Below are positions 46,230-58,024 of a stretch of 64,000 nt of DNA, piece after piece. The notes beneath the pieces were generated by a model. The model was not told the DNA's origin. It saw only the letters and a list, made by a program, of their open reading frames with translations, and ran no database searches. Where the stretch lies: the NCBI GenBank assembly GCA_002189035.1, contig CM007990.1, positions 5,704,001 to 5,768,000 of the forward strand, read 5' to 3'. Position 1 is the first letter of the stretch. Every line of letters starts with the position of its first letter. Source of the stretch: Utricularia gibba (taxonomy: Eukaryota > Streptophyta > Magnoliopsida > Lamiales > Lentibulariaceae). The position numbers were made by a program, and so were the translations under genes.

Positions 46230-46305
46230 TTTGCGCTTGAATCAGCAACCATGTCGAGTTTTGGTTCAGGGAAGTGGATAAAGGAGACATTCAGAGGTCA
46301 AGTTT
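46230..46305 (-). pseudogene. Decayed fragment resembling exon 5 of the MRG gene
   Basis: Plus-strand text at 46230-46305 matches 43301-43412 in the MRG gene in pieces: TTGCGCTT, then AGCAACCATGTCGAGTTTTG versus AGCAACCAAGTCAAGCTTTG, GGTTCAGG and GGAGACATTCA. The order is kept, with a deletion in the middle. The segment is too short and broken to code. It lies between the COR27-like and WEB1 genes, about 2.9 kb from the source. Confidence 0.6.
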
Positions 46306-46383
46306 CTGTTTTTTTTGTGAAGAAAATTCATTGTATCTTACAAAAAGATATGTATTTTTCAGCACTTGCATCTGCAACCCATA

Positions 46384-48729
46384 TCAAGTGGTCTTGGATG
46401 ATGATTTCCTTCTCCCCAGGAACATGAAGAAGCGAGGGAAGAATGATTTCTTCTTTTTCTTCGCGGATTTGTTTTCTGCAACTGCTCCCGTTTCCGCGTT
46501 GCTTGGACTTGGTCTCTGGATGGAAGATTCTGGAACCGTGATGAAGTTTCTGGATGCACTTTGCATCGTGTGGGCAGTTCGTTGTTGTTCATGTTCGGCT
46601 CTCCATTTCCGCAGCTCTTGTTCAACCGCAAGTTTTCCCTGCTGGGCTTCCTCTGCCTTCTCGCAAGCTGCTTCAAGTTCACATTTTTTCGCACACAGTT
46701 CACGGGTCACTTCCTCCAGCTTGTTCAAGCTCCTTGCTTCGGATTCCTTCGCCTTTTCGATTTCGGACATTACAGCTGCTACCCTGAAGTTCGCTTCTTC
46801 TTCGGCCTCATGAGTTCTTTTGCTCAGCTCATAGTACTCCTCGAGGGAGAGTTCTACTCCGGATGCGGAGTTTTCGTCGTTGGCAGCTTCGCTCTCAGCT
46901 AATGCATTTATAGCTGCCAAGGCCAGTTTTTCAGATGCCTTGGTCGCTTCCATTTCTTTTATAGCTGCAAGAAGTTTAGTTTTTATTTCCATTGCTTGTG
47001 CTTTTGCTTCTTCTGCTTCTTTCTGAGCTTCTTGTAGCAGTTTTTGTGCTTCTTCAGCTTCATTTTTAGCTTCTTCTGCCTCCTGCTCGGCTTCCTGTAG
47101 CTGCATCGGCAACTCAATCATTTCATCCCTCTCTTGTTTCTCCTTTAATTGAATCACTGCGATTTCTGTGTTCACTTTTTCTAGTTCATTCTCAACAGAT
47201 GTAACTGCAATCGAGGCCATTTCTTCCCTCTGCTGGATTGCTGTAAGTTCAGTGTTTTCTCTGTCGAGTTCCAACTTGAGAGATGCTTCTGCCACTTTCA
47301 GGATTCGAACTTCACTTCTAGATCTCTCCATTCTGCCCTTTACTTCATCTAGCTCCTTGTTTGCTGCAGCAAGCGCTGCCTGAAACTCGGCTCTCTTCAT
47401 CTTCTCTGGTTCCTTGAGAACGCGCTGGAAGCCTGGTTCCTGTTCATTTTCTTCCAACTTCGATTCCATGTAAGCTGCCAATTCAGCCTTCAACTCCTGC
47501 AACCTCTCCGTCGCCTGCTTCAGCTGTGATTTCAGTTCCCTTTTCAACTTCATTTGCAGGTTTAGCCTCTCAAGCTCCTCTTCAGCCTCCTCCAGCTCCT
47601 TCTCCCAGTTGAGAGTTTCTTGTTCCTTTGCCATAACCGCCCCGACCCGATGCTCCTCCGCCTCCAAATGCTCAGAATGAGCAGACTCCAAGGCCTGCTT
47701 CAGAGCAATGAGTTCAATTGTCAAGTCCTCCACAGACTTGTCAATCTGTTTCAGCGATGAAACAGCTTCCTCAGCCTTTGCAACTTCCGCATCCCTCTCA
47801 GCCACCATCGCAGCATAATCCCTCTTGAGCTGATCCATTTCAGCTGCAACGTTCTCAAGCTCGGAAACTGCGGTTGCGTGCCTCGCTCGAGCCACCTCCA
47901 GCTGCGCCCTGGCTGCGAAGCTCGACTCATCCGCTATTCCTTGCTCCATCTCGTCCACTCTGAGCGTTGAGAGCTCTGAATCCTGCCTCGCCTGTTGCTC
48001 CTCCGTTTTCGCTCTTTCCAGGTTCAGCTTGAGCTCCTCTATCAGCCTTTTTGTGCTGTCGAGCCTCTTCAGAACCTGCAGCTTCTCCTCCTCCGCAGCC
48101 ACGCATTGCTGCTTGTAGGATGGCAGTTCCTGCTGTGCCTTATCTAGTTCTTGCTCTATGAACTTCCTCCTCTGCGTAGACGCACAGATTTTGGGTGCAT
48201 TCATCGTTAACACATCAAGCAGAAGCTGCATCAAACACATTACCTCGACTGTCTGCACACGGTGAGCTTTCCAGTCCACGATCCCGCCGAACTTCGACAC
48301 GGCTGCTTTTACGGACTCAAAGGGCGCTGCCGTGTCTATCTGAACGTTGCTCAGGTCGATGTTGTCGATGCTTCTGGAGCGGCTATTCGACTTACCCACG
48401 GCGGCGTAGTTGTCCGCAATCCTGGCTACTATGTGGTCGGTGCTGCCGTTTCTCCTATGGTGACCACGATGATGGGTAGGGGATGACGCGGAAGCCGCCG
48501 CCGGAGGGACGAAGTCGTCTTCCGGTGAAGGCTTCGCAACTATCTTCATCATCCCCTGCCCTTCCCCTGCTCCTTGATCCACGTCCTCTGTTGCAGGATC
48601 ATTGCTACGAGATTGATCTCCCTTCCATTCATATCCTCCAAGCGAGGACGGGAACGGATCATCCTCCTGCTGTTTCCGAGCCGATCCACCGTCGCGATAC
48701 TCGATGAGATCTTCGGCAGCCGAAGCCAT
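46384..48729 (-). CDS. WEB1: WEB1/PMI2-family coiled-coil protein
   Basis: Two exons, 48729-48244 and 48171-46384, give 757 residues. The 72-nt intron (48172-48243) is itself open and in frame, so the unspliced message reads through as 781 residues. After an acidic N-terminus comes DTAAPFESVKAAVSKFGGIV, then DWKAHRVQTVE, the WEB family signature, and FIEQELDKAQQELPSYKQQC. Nearly all of residues 170-660 is coiled coil (TEEQQARQDSELSTLRVDEM, KELEEAEEELERLNLQMKLK). The basic tail (KSAKKKKKSFFPRFFMFLGRR) may bind membrane. WEB1 with PMI2 controls speed of chloroplast movement in blue light. The protein is a little shorter than Arabidopsis WEB1 as I recall it. Confidence 0.92.
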   Translation of the reverse strand: MASAAEDLIEYRDGGSARKQQEDDPFPSSLGGYEWKGDQSRSNDPATEDVDQGAGEGQGMMKIVAKPSPEDDFVPPAAASASSPTHHRGHHRRNGSTDHIVARIADNYAAVGKSNSRSRSIDNIDLSNVQIDTAAPFESVKAAVSKFGGIVDWKAHRVQTVEVMCLMQLLLDVLTMNAPKICASTQRRKFIEQELDKAQQELPSYKQQCVAAEEEKLQVLKRLDSTKRLIEELKLNLERAKTEEQQARQDSELSTLRVDEMEQGIADESSFAARAQLEVARARHATAVSELENVAAEMDQLKRDYAAMVAERDAEVAKAEEAVSSLKQIDKSVEDLTIELIALKQALESAHSEHLEAEEHRVGAVMAKEQETLNWEKELEEAEEELERLNLQMKLKRELKSQLKQATERLQELKAELAAYMESKLEENEQEPGFQRVLKEPEKMKRAEFQAALAAANKELDEVKGRMERSRSEVRILKVAEASLKLELDRENTELTAIQQREEMASIAVTSVENELEKVNTEIAVIQLKEKQERDEMIELPMQLQEAEQEAEEAKNEAEEAQKLLQEAQKEAEEAKAQAMEIKTKLLAAIKEMEATKASEKLALAAINALAESEAANDENSASGVELSLEEYYELSKRTHEAEEEANFRVAAVMSEIEKAKESEARSLNKLEEVTRELCAKKCELEAACEKAEEAQQGKLAVEQELRKWRAEHEQQRTAHTMQSASRNFITVPESSIQRPSPSNAETGAVAENKSAKKKKKSFFPRFFMFLGRRKSSSKTT

Positions 48730-49715
48730 TGCAGATGTTGATCAAGCTCTGTATTGCATCCAATGGAAGGATCCAACCTCCGGAGGAAGAAAGAAGCTGA
48801 TTATGGAAATGAATTCCGGTGTCCCGAAATAGTAATAGCCGTTGATGGACGCCATTCTTGCCTTATATACATACATACCCAAGTTTGTCGAATCGGAGTC
48901 GAGGACCGGTTCGGTCGCCGGCATATTACCGGTTTCAGGTTAACCGTCCGGTTTAACAGCATGCGGCGTTGCGGATTCTTAGCCGTTGGATTCGCTTATA
49001 GTCAATAGAAAGGTCGACATCATTGACTGGAGCTCCACGCAAGGCCCAATAGAGAAAAGCCCATAAATAGACAGGACTCATAGCCCACATAGGCCCACTA
49101 ATCAATCTCTCCTTTCATCTTAGGAATATTGGTGCTCAATGCCTCCACATCCTTGTGAATTAGGTAATCTTAAGGACTACTATAATGTTCTGGATGATTC
49201 GATTTAGAATTTTAGTGTATGGTACGGAGCTGTATCATGCTGCAAACTTGTGTGTGAATAATGATCCGCTACTATTAGTTTTCTGTAGCCATGACCGTGA
49301 TGCGTGTAACTGTTCATTTGGTGAGCTCTCACATCCCACTTCGCAGAAAGGAGGACAGAAAACGGAAGCATCTGAAAGGGGGGCGGTGACACTGCTGCTT
49401 ATCTCAAAATCAAACCGGAAGCAACTAACCCCTTTCGGGTCGGGTTTGGAGTCGAAAAACACCTTGGAGGATTGATCTACCCCCCTCGTGGAAGGGGTGT
49501 GTAAGGTATGGTATGGTACCAAATGAGTTGGTTTCTAGAGATTTAAACGACGGGGTGTCGCTGTATGCTTTGGATTGAAGTCTCCTGGTGTAACTTGGAA
49601 GGTACCATTCCGCCCAAGCTGCACGGCGTCTCTGTGTGTGTGTGTGTTGTGTGATATATATACATGGCATTTTGATGATGGTTGTGTCTTGTTAAGCTCT
49701 CCGGGAGTGTTGTTC
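48730..49715. other. Divergent promoter region between WEB1 (-) and a hypothetical gene (+)
   Basis: It contains GGCCCA/TGGGCC-type motifs near 49040-49095, and a GT repeat at 49636-49649 followed by a TATATATAC box near 49655 that could serve the plus-strand gene. Open frames here carry no known motif. Confidence 0.4.
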
Positions 49716-50478
49716 ATGGCGGAGAGGCGTGGAGGAGGATGGACAGGCCTTCTCTGTGTCCTCAAAGATGCTCTGGCGAGCCGCCGGGGCGGCGCGGCGG
49801 TGTCTGATGAGGACGAGCCGACTGGTGACGGCGATGATGACCACAAGGTGACTTTTCTTCTTTTCTAATCCACTGCAGGCATTACGAATTAAATGGACGC
49901 CATGCACGAGACGGATGGCTATGGTTATTGGTTTGTGTACCCATTTACTGGTCACAGAAGCTTGTTTCCAGCATCGTGAGCAAGTACCTGGAGTCGAAGC
50001 GCCGGAAGGGGAGGAAGGCAGCCACCGCCGTCTCATTGGATGTTCCGTTCCAGCCACGGGGCGACCGGAAGACGGGGTGGGCTAAGTATGCGCCGGAAAA
50101 CACGTCACAACAAGGTTTGCACCGGTGATGGATCTACTTTCATTCTACAATGCTCAGTGATCTTACTGGGCGGTTGCTGCGGCAGAGGATCATGCTGCGG
50201 CAGAGGATCACAGTCCCTCGAGATGTTCAAGTGATGGGAGCTTCGTCTCTGTCCAGACGCACTTTTCAGGGTGCTCCAGCGCCGTTGATGGAGCCGAGAT
50301 TTTTCAGGATCTCAGCGGCCGGAGCTCAAACAAGGCGATGCCTGAGCCTGAAGGATGGCCTTTTGGGCTTTTCCGGAGGGCTGTGCTCCTGCCGCCGCTA
50401 CCCAAAGCTCCGGCAGATTCATGGCTATGTAAAAGAGAGCTTCGAAGATGTCACAAAGAGCATCCACGTACACTTTAA
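49716..50478 (+). CDS. Hypothetical plant protein, unrecognised
   Basis: Proposed exons are 49716-49847, 49958-50114 and 50204-50478 (or 50186-50478), about 187 residues. Exon 1 begins MAERRGGGWTGLLCVLKDAL and ends in a Glu/Asp-rich stretch. Exon 2 has KLVSSIVSKYLESKRRKGRK followed by GDRKTGWAKYAPEN, which looks like a real amphipathic helix and basic block. Exon 3 is Ser- and Pro-rich, with KAMPEPEGWPFGLFRR. Both splice junctions keep phase. I know no family for it. If the second intron is not removed, the frame stops at 50128 after QQGLHR. The third-exon frame is the weakest part. Confidence 0.45.
50175..50210 (+). repeat. 18-bp tandem duplication containing a splice acceptor
   Basis: The unit TGCTGCGGCAGAGGATCA occurs twice back to back, at 50175-50192 and 50193-50210. 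Each copy carries a GCAG acceptor, so exon 3 of the hypothetical gene could begin at 50186 or 50204. Confidence 0.85.
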
Positions 50479-50629
50479 ATGGCCAATGATGACACTTTAG
50501 GTGAACCTATGAAATGGTGGTGTCGCAATATTACTTGCTGGGAAGAGTAGATACATGTACACCATCCGATTCCGGAGCCAAATGTTTCTGAGCTAGTTGA
50601 AAGAAGGGAGATTTAAGAGTGCCGCTGCT

Positions 50630-53623
50630 TCAAGCAGCAATAGGGAGACCCTTCTTCGCCATGCCGTCAAGAATCTCGTTGAGCGCCTGACACAATCCAA
50701 ATATCTTCCCACAAAAAAAGAGAGCAATATCAGACATTTTGAAATGTAATCAACTCCATTTTGTTATTTTGAGAATAGTGTTGAAGACCACAGTCCATGC
50801 ATTGGGGGATTCAAAGTGACATATTTGCAATAAGACCCTCAATAACAAGTTCAGTGGCATGCATGAAAGTGTCCCATGCCTAAGCTGACGAATGAAAATG
50901 CGTGTAAGTTACATTGGTAATACCTGTTGATCCCATTGCTGCAGTTCTTCCGTATCATCTTCGAAATGGATGACAGCTTCGACCTGAGAAAATGTTGCAG
51001 GGCTAACAGTTGACTTACATATAATATACAATTGAGATGAATTCCTGGGGTTAGTTGGAACTCCGCGGGATGTGTAGGTACCTGATCGATTGATCCCCTC
51101 ATCCTATCCTCACAGATCATTCTCGAGGCTACCTTCTCAGCCTGAGAAAGTAAATATTTTTCCAGGATCAGCACTCGTTGTCCCTTAATCCCCAATGTAT
51201 AAAGAAAATTTATAATGAATAAAGTGGTAAGAACTAATGACTCCTTCAAGACACTCAATAATATACTTACGATCCTGCATGAAAGTTGATGTGGTGCAAA
51301 GATTACTTTACAGCAGACCCATCGCACTCATTTGAGAGGTATAATCATCATGGATAAAAGTATAAGAATCTAAAAGCACACCACTGAAGTGAAAAGGGAA
51401 AAAAAAAAAAACCTTTTGGGGAGCAATGCCCAGCAATGTGCCCAATTCTTCAAAGCTGTATGAGAGATTTAGATCAATTCACACCCAGAAATACATGAAA
51501 TAACAATGAAATATAAATAAAAAAATGTACCTAATATTTGTGTAGAGTTTACTAGCGCTGAGGAGGTTGTGCTCGATCATTGCACGATCAAGAACCGTAA
51601 AATTATCAGGCAAAATGGCTTTCTGGAATAAGTTTTGACAACACATTTATAATAAAATGAAAAGGAAAAAAACAGATAAAGTTTGCTGAAAGAGCACCTG
51701 ATGAGGCTTCAACTCTTCAGAAAATGCATCAATTTCCGGTTTTCTTAAGATTCTCTCCAGATACACCTGTGAGTAATATCTCAAATATTTATTGATAACC
51801 AATAAAGCCACTGGTTTTTGGTACACAGTAGGCAAAGTCAGTATTTAAAACAAACCTTTTGCAAGATTGGGTAAATTTTTAGCTTGGAGCAACGTTCATC
51901 CTGTGGAACTTCGAATGTTACATAAATCCGGCTGCAATAATGACAGAAAAACCAGAAGCTTCTGCTACCTTGTAAAGGGTTGCAAGTACACGAGACCTCT
52001 GAGGACCTGCTGCGGCCAGTATTGTACATGTAACAGCTGCAACAAGAGCCTGCTCAAGCGCTTCTTCATCAATTTCTCTGAAATGGACAGAATTTCAAAA
52101 CATTTACCAAATATTTAGCAGTATTCGAGCAAATTACATCGGAGCAAAAGACATAATTAGTTCTATGTAAAGTAAAACTAAGCTGGCATTGCATCACAAA
52201 CAATTGGTGACAATGATATTTGAATCAGAAAGAAAAAGGAGTTGGATGACTAAGATTTGGTTGAGAAGATGAAATAATATCTGAAAGCCACAAAAGTATA
52301 CTATGCATACTCATCACCAATGTGCCGCTTTTCAATCTGGGAAATGTCGTAATAACGCAGAGCAGCTTCCAAGAACTTCCGCTTCAGATCTAATATTCTA
52401 GCAAAGCAAACCTGATACAAGGGACAAAAATAAATCAACAAAAAGATCTAAGTGCTTAAAAACTAAGAAAAAAGAAACTTCACATACCAACCTTGTACTG
52501 TAAATTCAACACTTCGTGATGGCTGTTGCTAACTAAAAAGGAAGCTTTGTTTATAAAAGCTTCAGCATTAACCGCATCATCATCCTAGAATAATCATTAA
52601 TACTAGTCAGAGCAAGGAAGGCTCATAACAGGCTGCACAGTTTGTTTGTTTATCAAGAACTGCATGCCGTTAAATAACACCTACCTCAAGGTATAGACGG
52701 GCAATTTGGACACACTTTGAAAGCTTAAACGCGTCATCAATCACTCTGCCACGAAAAAGAGAGAAAAGGTGTCAGAAAACATAGAAGTAACACGGATCCA
52801 CAAAACAACAAAGCTCAATGGTATACCTAATGCCAGAGTCCAAATCAATGCCACTGAGAATTTGCGCAGCTTTGGACCATTCTTGTTCGGATTCATACAA
52901 CTCTGCGAGTTTCTCTCTGATTATCAACACCTAATTTATGCATTGTATAGGCACATATCAGGTCAGAGGACAAATAAAGATGCAATTATATTTTATCTTC
53001 ACAAAATAAACACCATGTTCCTGAAAATCATCCTAGCCCATGTAACTGCCCTCACATTGCAGGAAAAACACACTCAACTTGTAGCTTTCAAGTTACAAGG
53101 ACTTAGTTATGAAAGCATATCATCAATTAAAACCCATTGCACGTATTCTCCTACCGTTATGACTAAAAACCATCACCCTTGTCTCCAATTCAAGAAAAGG
53201 GAAAAATTTACCTGTTCTTCAAAAGAAATCATGTGATGCTGAATCTGACTAAGTGTATAATGCGCAATTTCTTTCTGAAACTCCGGCTCCAAACTTCCAA
53301 GGTCTTGAGCAAACATCTGCAGAAGCTGCCTCGATACCACGAGAGGAACATCCTCCGAGAGTACTGAAAAACAACACACAATCAATAAAATCAACCAATC
53401 ACTTCACATTAAACAAACCGCAAGAGAAAAAAAATAAAAGAAAACGAAAGAACCAGCGAGCATTAAAACAATAAAATTAACCGTGATCCATAAACTGCTT
53501 CGCTCGACCGACATCGTTCGACGACAGCACAGTGGCGAGAATCTGCTTGTACTGCTCAATTTTCTGCCTCTGATCACTAATCGCCGAGGCGCTCGCGTAG
53601 GCGCCAGCGAATGAGCCCTCCAT
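50630..53623 (-). CDS. CSN4: COP9 signalosome subunit 4
   Basis: Fourteen minus-strand exons: 53623-53482, 53363-53212, 52930-52827, 52745-52685, 52584-52492, 52411-52311, 52077-51969, 51900-51856, 51766-51698, 51622-51531, 51455-51413, 51141-51082, 50983-50924 and 50686-50630. They give 395 residues, the family length. Blocks include [60 protein letters not shown] and [20 protein letters not shown] in the C-terminal PCI domain. The end is [20 protein letters not shown]4 is a scaffold of the nuclear CSN complex that removes NEDD8 from cullins and is needed for repression of photomorphogenesis. The open frame upstream of ATG 53623 is discounted. Confidence 0.96.
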
Positions 53624-54095
53624 CTCTTCCAACTCCGCTTCATTCCCTGCGAATCCTTTTCCATATATACATACAGACACCGTCCGTACAGACTACAGAA
53701 AGCACCTCTGATATTTGGGCTCAAGCCCATATTTGCTGGTCGAAAATAAATAGTTAAAATGAAATTATTAAAAAATCAAAATTATATTAAACTAATAATA
53801 AAAAGATAAAAATATCAAATATATCCATATTGACTAGGGACGGTATATTGAGAAACTTTGTTCACAATAAAAAAACGTAAAATATTCGAAACGAACAATA
53901 TCATATAACAAAAATATTAATTGTTACATTTGCATGCTCATGATTTTTTTGATTATTAAAAATATTACAATTTACATTCTTAAGAATTGTATTACTTGAA
54001 CAGGATGCACCATGCAGACAGACTTGCTTATGGCACAGAAATCAGTAGCAGGAACTGAAAGCAAAGGCAGTGCCCTGGTCTGTTTTCTAGTCTAT
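53624..54095. other. CSN4 promoter and TIN1 3' region
   Basis: AT-rich in the middle (53740-53990), with the CSN4 leader near 53630-53710 and the TIN1 3' end beyond 54000. No other gene is seen. Confidence 0.45.
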
Positions 54096-55703
54096 CTACC
54101 ACTTCACGTCCAAAGTCAGTGGGTCAGGGGCGACCATCAAAGAAGGGAACCTTGTGAACGACATGTTTGACAACAAACTGCTCCAAGAGTATGAAACAGC
54201 GTCCATCAAAGGCCGCACTCTCTTCACATAGATCGGTTTCAGGATCCCCTCTTCGAATCTGGCCGCAACTTCGAACCAAGCTCGTTCCCTGACGGGTCTG
54301 GTTCGCCATTCGTCTAGTGTGCTCCAGCGCGCGTCTGTGTTTCTGATGTTGTGATCCAGTTCCAGTGGAAACCGGAAAAGGGTGGAAGCCATGGTTCTTG
54401 TCCTGACAGAACTGATGGCAGCTGAGAAATTGTGGATCTTTTGGTTCAGGAAGGTTGTCAGCAGCCTTTCAAGCAGGGGGATTTTGCTGATGAAAGAACT
54501 GAGATGCAGCACTGATCCTGTGTAACACTTATCCGGTAGTAACCTGATTGCATCCCTGGAAGAGAATGCAGACTCAATAGGGGCAGAAGGTCTTGAGGTT
54601 TTGTAGGCAACGATGGAGGGAGAACCCCGGAGGCGTACGGCTGGAAGGGATCGGCAAACGGTTCCTGCCTGGTCTAGCTTCATGTAAGGTGGAAGACCAT
54701 TGAGAACTTTGAGGTTATTGGAGGCATAAAAGGTGATGATCTCATCTGCACCCCTTATCTCTACCGTTATGCCTTGGCCAACTGAAATCTTCCGAAGACC
54801 GGAGAAAGTCTTGTTCAGCTGAAATAAGCAACAGCGTACAGAGAAAGATGCAAGCTTTCATTAAGGTAACAGTAACGAGAATTGAGAGAAGGAAATAAAG
54901 CACAATTCAGCATCCAAAACATCAGGCTGGCGAGTTCGCTTACCGGTAGAACTAAAGAGAGAACTTCATTGTCTCCAGCCACAAGCAGATCCAAGGGGCC
55001 TGTGATTGTAAATTGGTCAATTGCAACAATGGGGTTGTATTCTGTTAAAAGATCCTCAAGCTCTGATGTCCTGTTATCTCCTCGCGACTCCAACTTTTTC
55101 CAGTCTGATATATCTTCATTCATCTTAACGAGGATAGCAGTCTTGCCCAGACGAATTCGAAACTCGTACCGTTGCACCAGCCGGGATTTAGCCTTATTCA
55201 CATCTATCTGTGAAACCCGGATATCCTCGGGTTCCCATTTCTCTTTCTCCGCAATCGCGTCCAATACACCCTACGGATGAAACAGCTTCACGGTTTTTCA
55301 GATGAAATCGCAAGTTCAACACCCATGACCTATGGTCTTACCACCAAATCCAGTTCAAAAGCACACTTACAGAATCAAACTTCAAAGGGAAACTCACACG
55401 CGCTGAATCCAAAGAATCCCACTTCCAATCACTACAAACTGAATTTCCCTCTATACCCAATTTCAATCATAGAAGAAACCACGAATCGCATAAAGAAAAC
55501 CCAGAAGCTACAAACTTGATTACCTTCAAGAAATGAGTTGACGAAGGAGATGCGATGGATTCCGCGAGGTATGTGACTTTAGGGTATAGAAAATTGGAGA
55601 GATTGACAGGGGATGGCGAAGCGATGAACGAAGACCGGATAAACGAACACAGATTGAGAGCTATCAGCAGAAACGGCGCAAAAACTCTAGCGACAACCGC
55701 CAT
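54096..55703 (-). CDS. TIN1: TUNICAMYCIN INDUCED 1-like endoplasmic reticulum protein
   Basis: Three exons: 55703-55524, 55270-54944 and 54818-54096, giving 409 residues. The N-terminus is a signal peptide (MAVVARVFAPFLLIALNLCS). The rest includes KGVLDAIAEKEKWEPEDIRV, FRIRLGKTAILVKM, DQFTITGPLDLLVAGDNEVL and a long C-terminal part with RLRGSPSIVAYKTSRP and LPDKCYTGSVLHLSSF. I recognise this order from TIN1, a plant-specific protein induced by endoplasmic reticulum stress and linked to pollen surface formation. It lacks any known catalytic motif. The last exon encodes more than half of the protein. An upstream start in the same frame, at 55808, would bury the signal peptide. Confidence 0.85.
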
Positions 55704-56249
55704 AATCAACAGGGAGGTGCAAAGAGAGGGATCATCGACGACCCTGAAGAATTTCCCCGGTACGCGAGGTTGAATACTGAAATCTAGTGTAATGACGATT
55801 ATACCCACGTTCTACTTTCACAAATGGTTCTCAACTCAAGCCCAAAGATGGAATAACACAACACAGTAAGCATACAACAAACAGAAGGGGTATTCAATAA
55901 GCATAGAGTGCCATCAAGCTTCCATACAGTGAACAGAAATGGAGGGCGATTGTCTGAACTGCTATGATTCGCCCACCCTTATAACACAAACTGTCTGGAG
56001 ATTTGGGGCATGCCCATCGTCGCAGACTATTGCCCACAGAGAGCTTCCCTCATCCGTGGAGACATGAACATGGCAGATGGCGTTTCAGTACACATTAATA
56101 GGAACTTTTCGGGTCTTCAGGAAGAACTGAGGAGCGGATGGGGGTTTGCAGCAGCCATCCGGGCCTATCGTGAGATCAGAGGCCAAGTAATGGTGTCCAG
56201 GAACTGGCTCTTTGCCAAAGGTTATGGAACTGAAAGTGCTGCCCTCTGA
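55704..56249. other. TIN1 promoter and TPP 3' region
   Basis: The leader of TIN1 (-) runs from 55704 to about 55760, and the rest is the 3' flank of the signal peptidase gene. The plus-strand frame 56010-56249 has no recognisable features. Confidence 0.4.
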
Positions 56250-58024
56250 TCAGACTTTGGAAGGAGGCCAGTACCGGAAAACAGATCGCCCGATGATGTG
56301 CTCAACTGGGAGAGGACCCCTGAAGACAAACAATTGTTATTCAAGAACTACAGCATCTGCCATGCCATGGTGAGGTTACACTTTTGTGGGGTATGTGGAA
56401 AGAAGCAGAAGGATGGCATGAGAGTTTACCAATCGTGGGAGTCGTAACTGAGATTACGGTTGTCTCCCAGTACGTACACACACCCCTCAGGAACAAGCTG
56501 CAAGGAATAAGAGAACAGCTTGCTTTGGTATGGCTGTTAAGGATAATTGACGGCAAGAAGAACTAAAAGTTACCACTGGATCCAGTTCATACTGCATCGG
56601 CTCCATAATGAAGTTCTCATCTTGAACTATACCATTCACAATCAATTTTCCATGGCGTACCTGGAAAGGAAACAGATTCAGGAAACCTTATAGAAAATAC
56701 AAGCAAAGGAACTGTCAGAATGTTAAGGTCCTACAAAAACGATTTAGCGACATTAATACGGTAAACATGGATGGTTATATAACTGAATTAAATCTTTCCA
56801 TGTGTTCCAACATAAAAACCATAGAAACAGATACAACAAGCATCCTTGTCTGTATGTAAATGCCAGCAGACACAACTTTCAACCATCCTTACCTCCACGG
56901 TGTCACCAGCTTTGGCCACCACTCTTTTGATGAAAACTTCCGATGGACTAAAACCTATTTCCTAAAAATATTTGAAGGAAAAGAGATATGGTAAGGGGTG
57001 GTAGTACTCCAAACACCATGCAAAAGGTTACCTGCAGAAACCATGGAGCCTTGAAGATAACGATGTCCAATACTTCAGGCTTCCTGAAAATATATGAAAT
57101 CTGGAGGAGAAAAAAAATGAATCTTCAAATGAAGAGCTGAAACTGAATTACTTTAAAACAAGCAACACACACTTCAACGAAAGATTTTAGCAGAGCCAAA
57201 TACTCCAACACATAAAGACATCTCATTTGCGAAAAAGTCACTACCTTCTCAGCTAAAATTCTGTCACCCACATCAAGTGTAGGGTACATAGACCTCGACG
57301 GGATCAGCTTTGGCTCGGCCAGTGTTGATTTAAACAAGATGCTAACACTCACAGCGGTCAGCGCCGCTTTTGCATCATCAGGCTTTAAGCCAAGACAGTT
57401 CAGTTTCGGCAGCCAGCTACAGCCACTGCCACTTCGTGCCAAATTCTCCTTCAGGATGCTTGAACCGCAACCGCCATCCGATGAAACATTCAAGTTCCTG
57501 GTAAAGCAACAAGTTTGATGCGAAAACTTATCGCCGCTAGAACCAGAATCAACACTCTTTTGCATCGCCAAAGCTTCTGAAAGTTTCCTTTCAGTAGCGC
57601 CAACGCTTACACTTCCGGAACCTGTTTCTTTACTTTTACTATCAAATCCTTTCCTAGGAATTGTTCCGCCTCTATCCACCTCCGTCGCCGTGGGCTGGTT
57701 ACAGGGCAGCCACTTATTTCCCGTGAAGAAGGGAAGCATAAGCGACCCCTTGACAGAAGAAAGCCCCAAGACACTCACGTCCGTGGAAGCCCCCACAGAG
57801 TGCTTCATAAGAGAAATCAATCCCATAACAAAGGGAGATTGATTACCCTCCCCGATAATTTCCCGTCCAAGAGTTGAGAAAAAGCATGTCTTGGGCGAGA
57901 AGTAATCAGGTTTTAAAGTGTACCGAAAGGCCCTCGAGCTCGCCGCAGCCTCATCAAAGTACCGCGATGCGGCACCCCTCGAGGCTACGGAGGCCGAGAA
58001 CCTCAAGGTGCATCTGATAGCCAT
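56250..58024 (-). CDS. TPP: Chloroplast type I signal peptidase (thylakoid processing peptidase, Plsp-type)
   Basis: Six exons: 58024-57245, 57100-57032, 56961-56893, 56660-56574, 56497-56430 and 56319-56250, giving 380 residues. A long Ser-rich transit and variable region fills exon 1. The catalytic Ser is in PSRSMYPTLDVGDRILAEK and the catalytic Lys in VFIKRVVAKAGDTVEV. The remaining SPase I boxes are YVLGDNRN (with SYDSHDWGPLP after it) and IIGRSVFRYWPPSK. The enzyme removes lumen-targeting peptides in thylakoids and can act at the plastid envelope. It ends just after YWPPSKV, with no tail, which is short for the family. Start: first Met of MAIRCTLRFS; earlier in-frame Mets precede a hydrophobic stretch that looks like leader. 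Confidence 0.93.

Larger units (their letters stand above)
45872..46383. other. COR27-like promoter and WEB1 3' region
   Basis: It contains the evening elements and several further GATATTT-type motifs near 46109-46205, and the MRG-like fragment described separately. The plus-strand open frame 45661-46206 has no features and overlaps exon 1 of the COR27-like gene. Confidence 0.4.
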
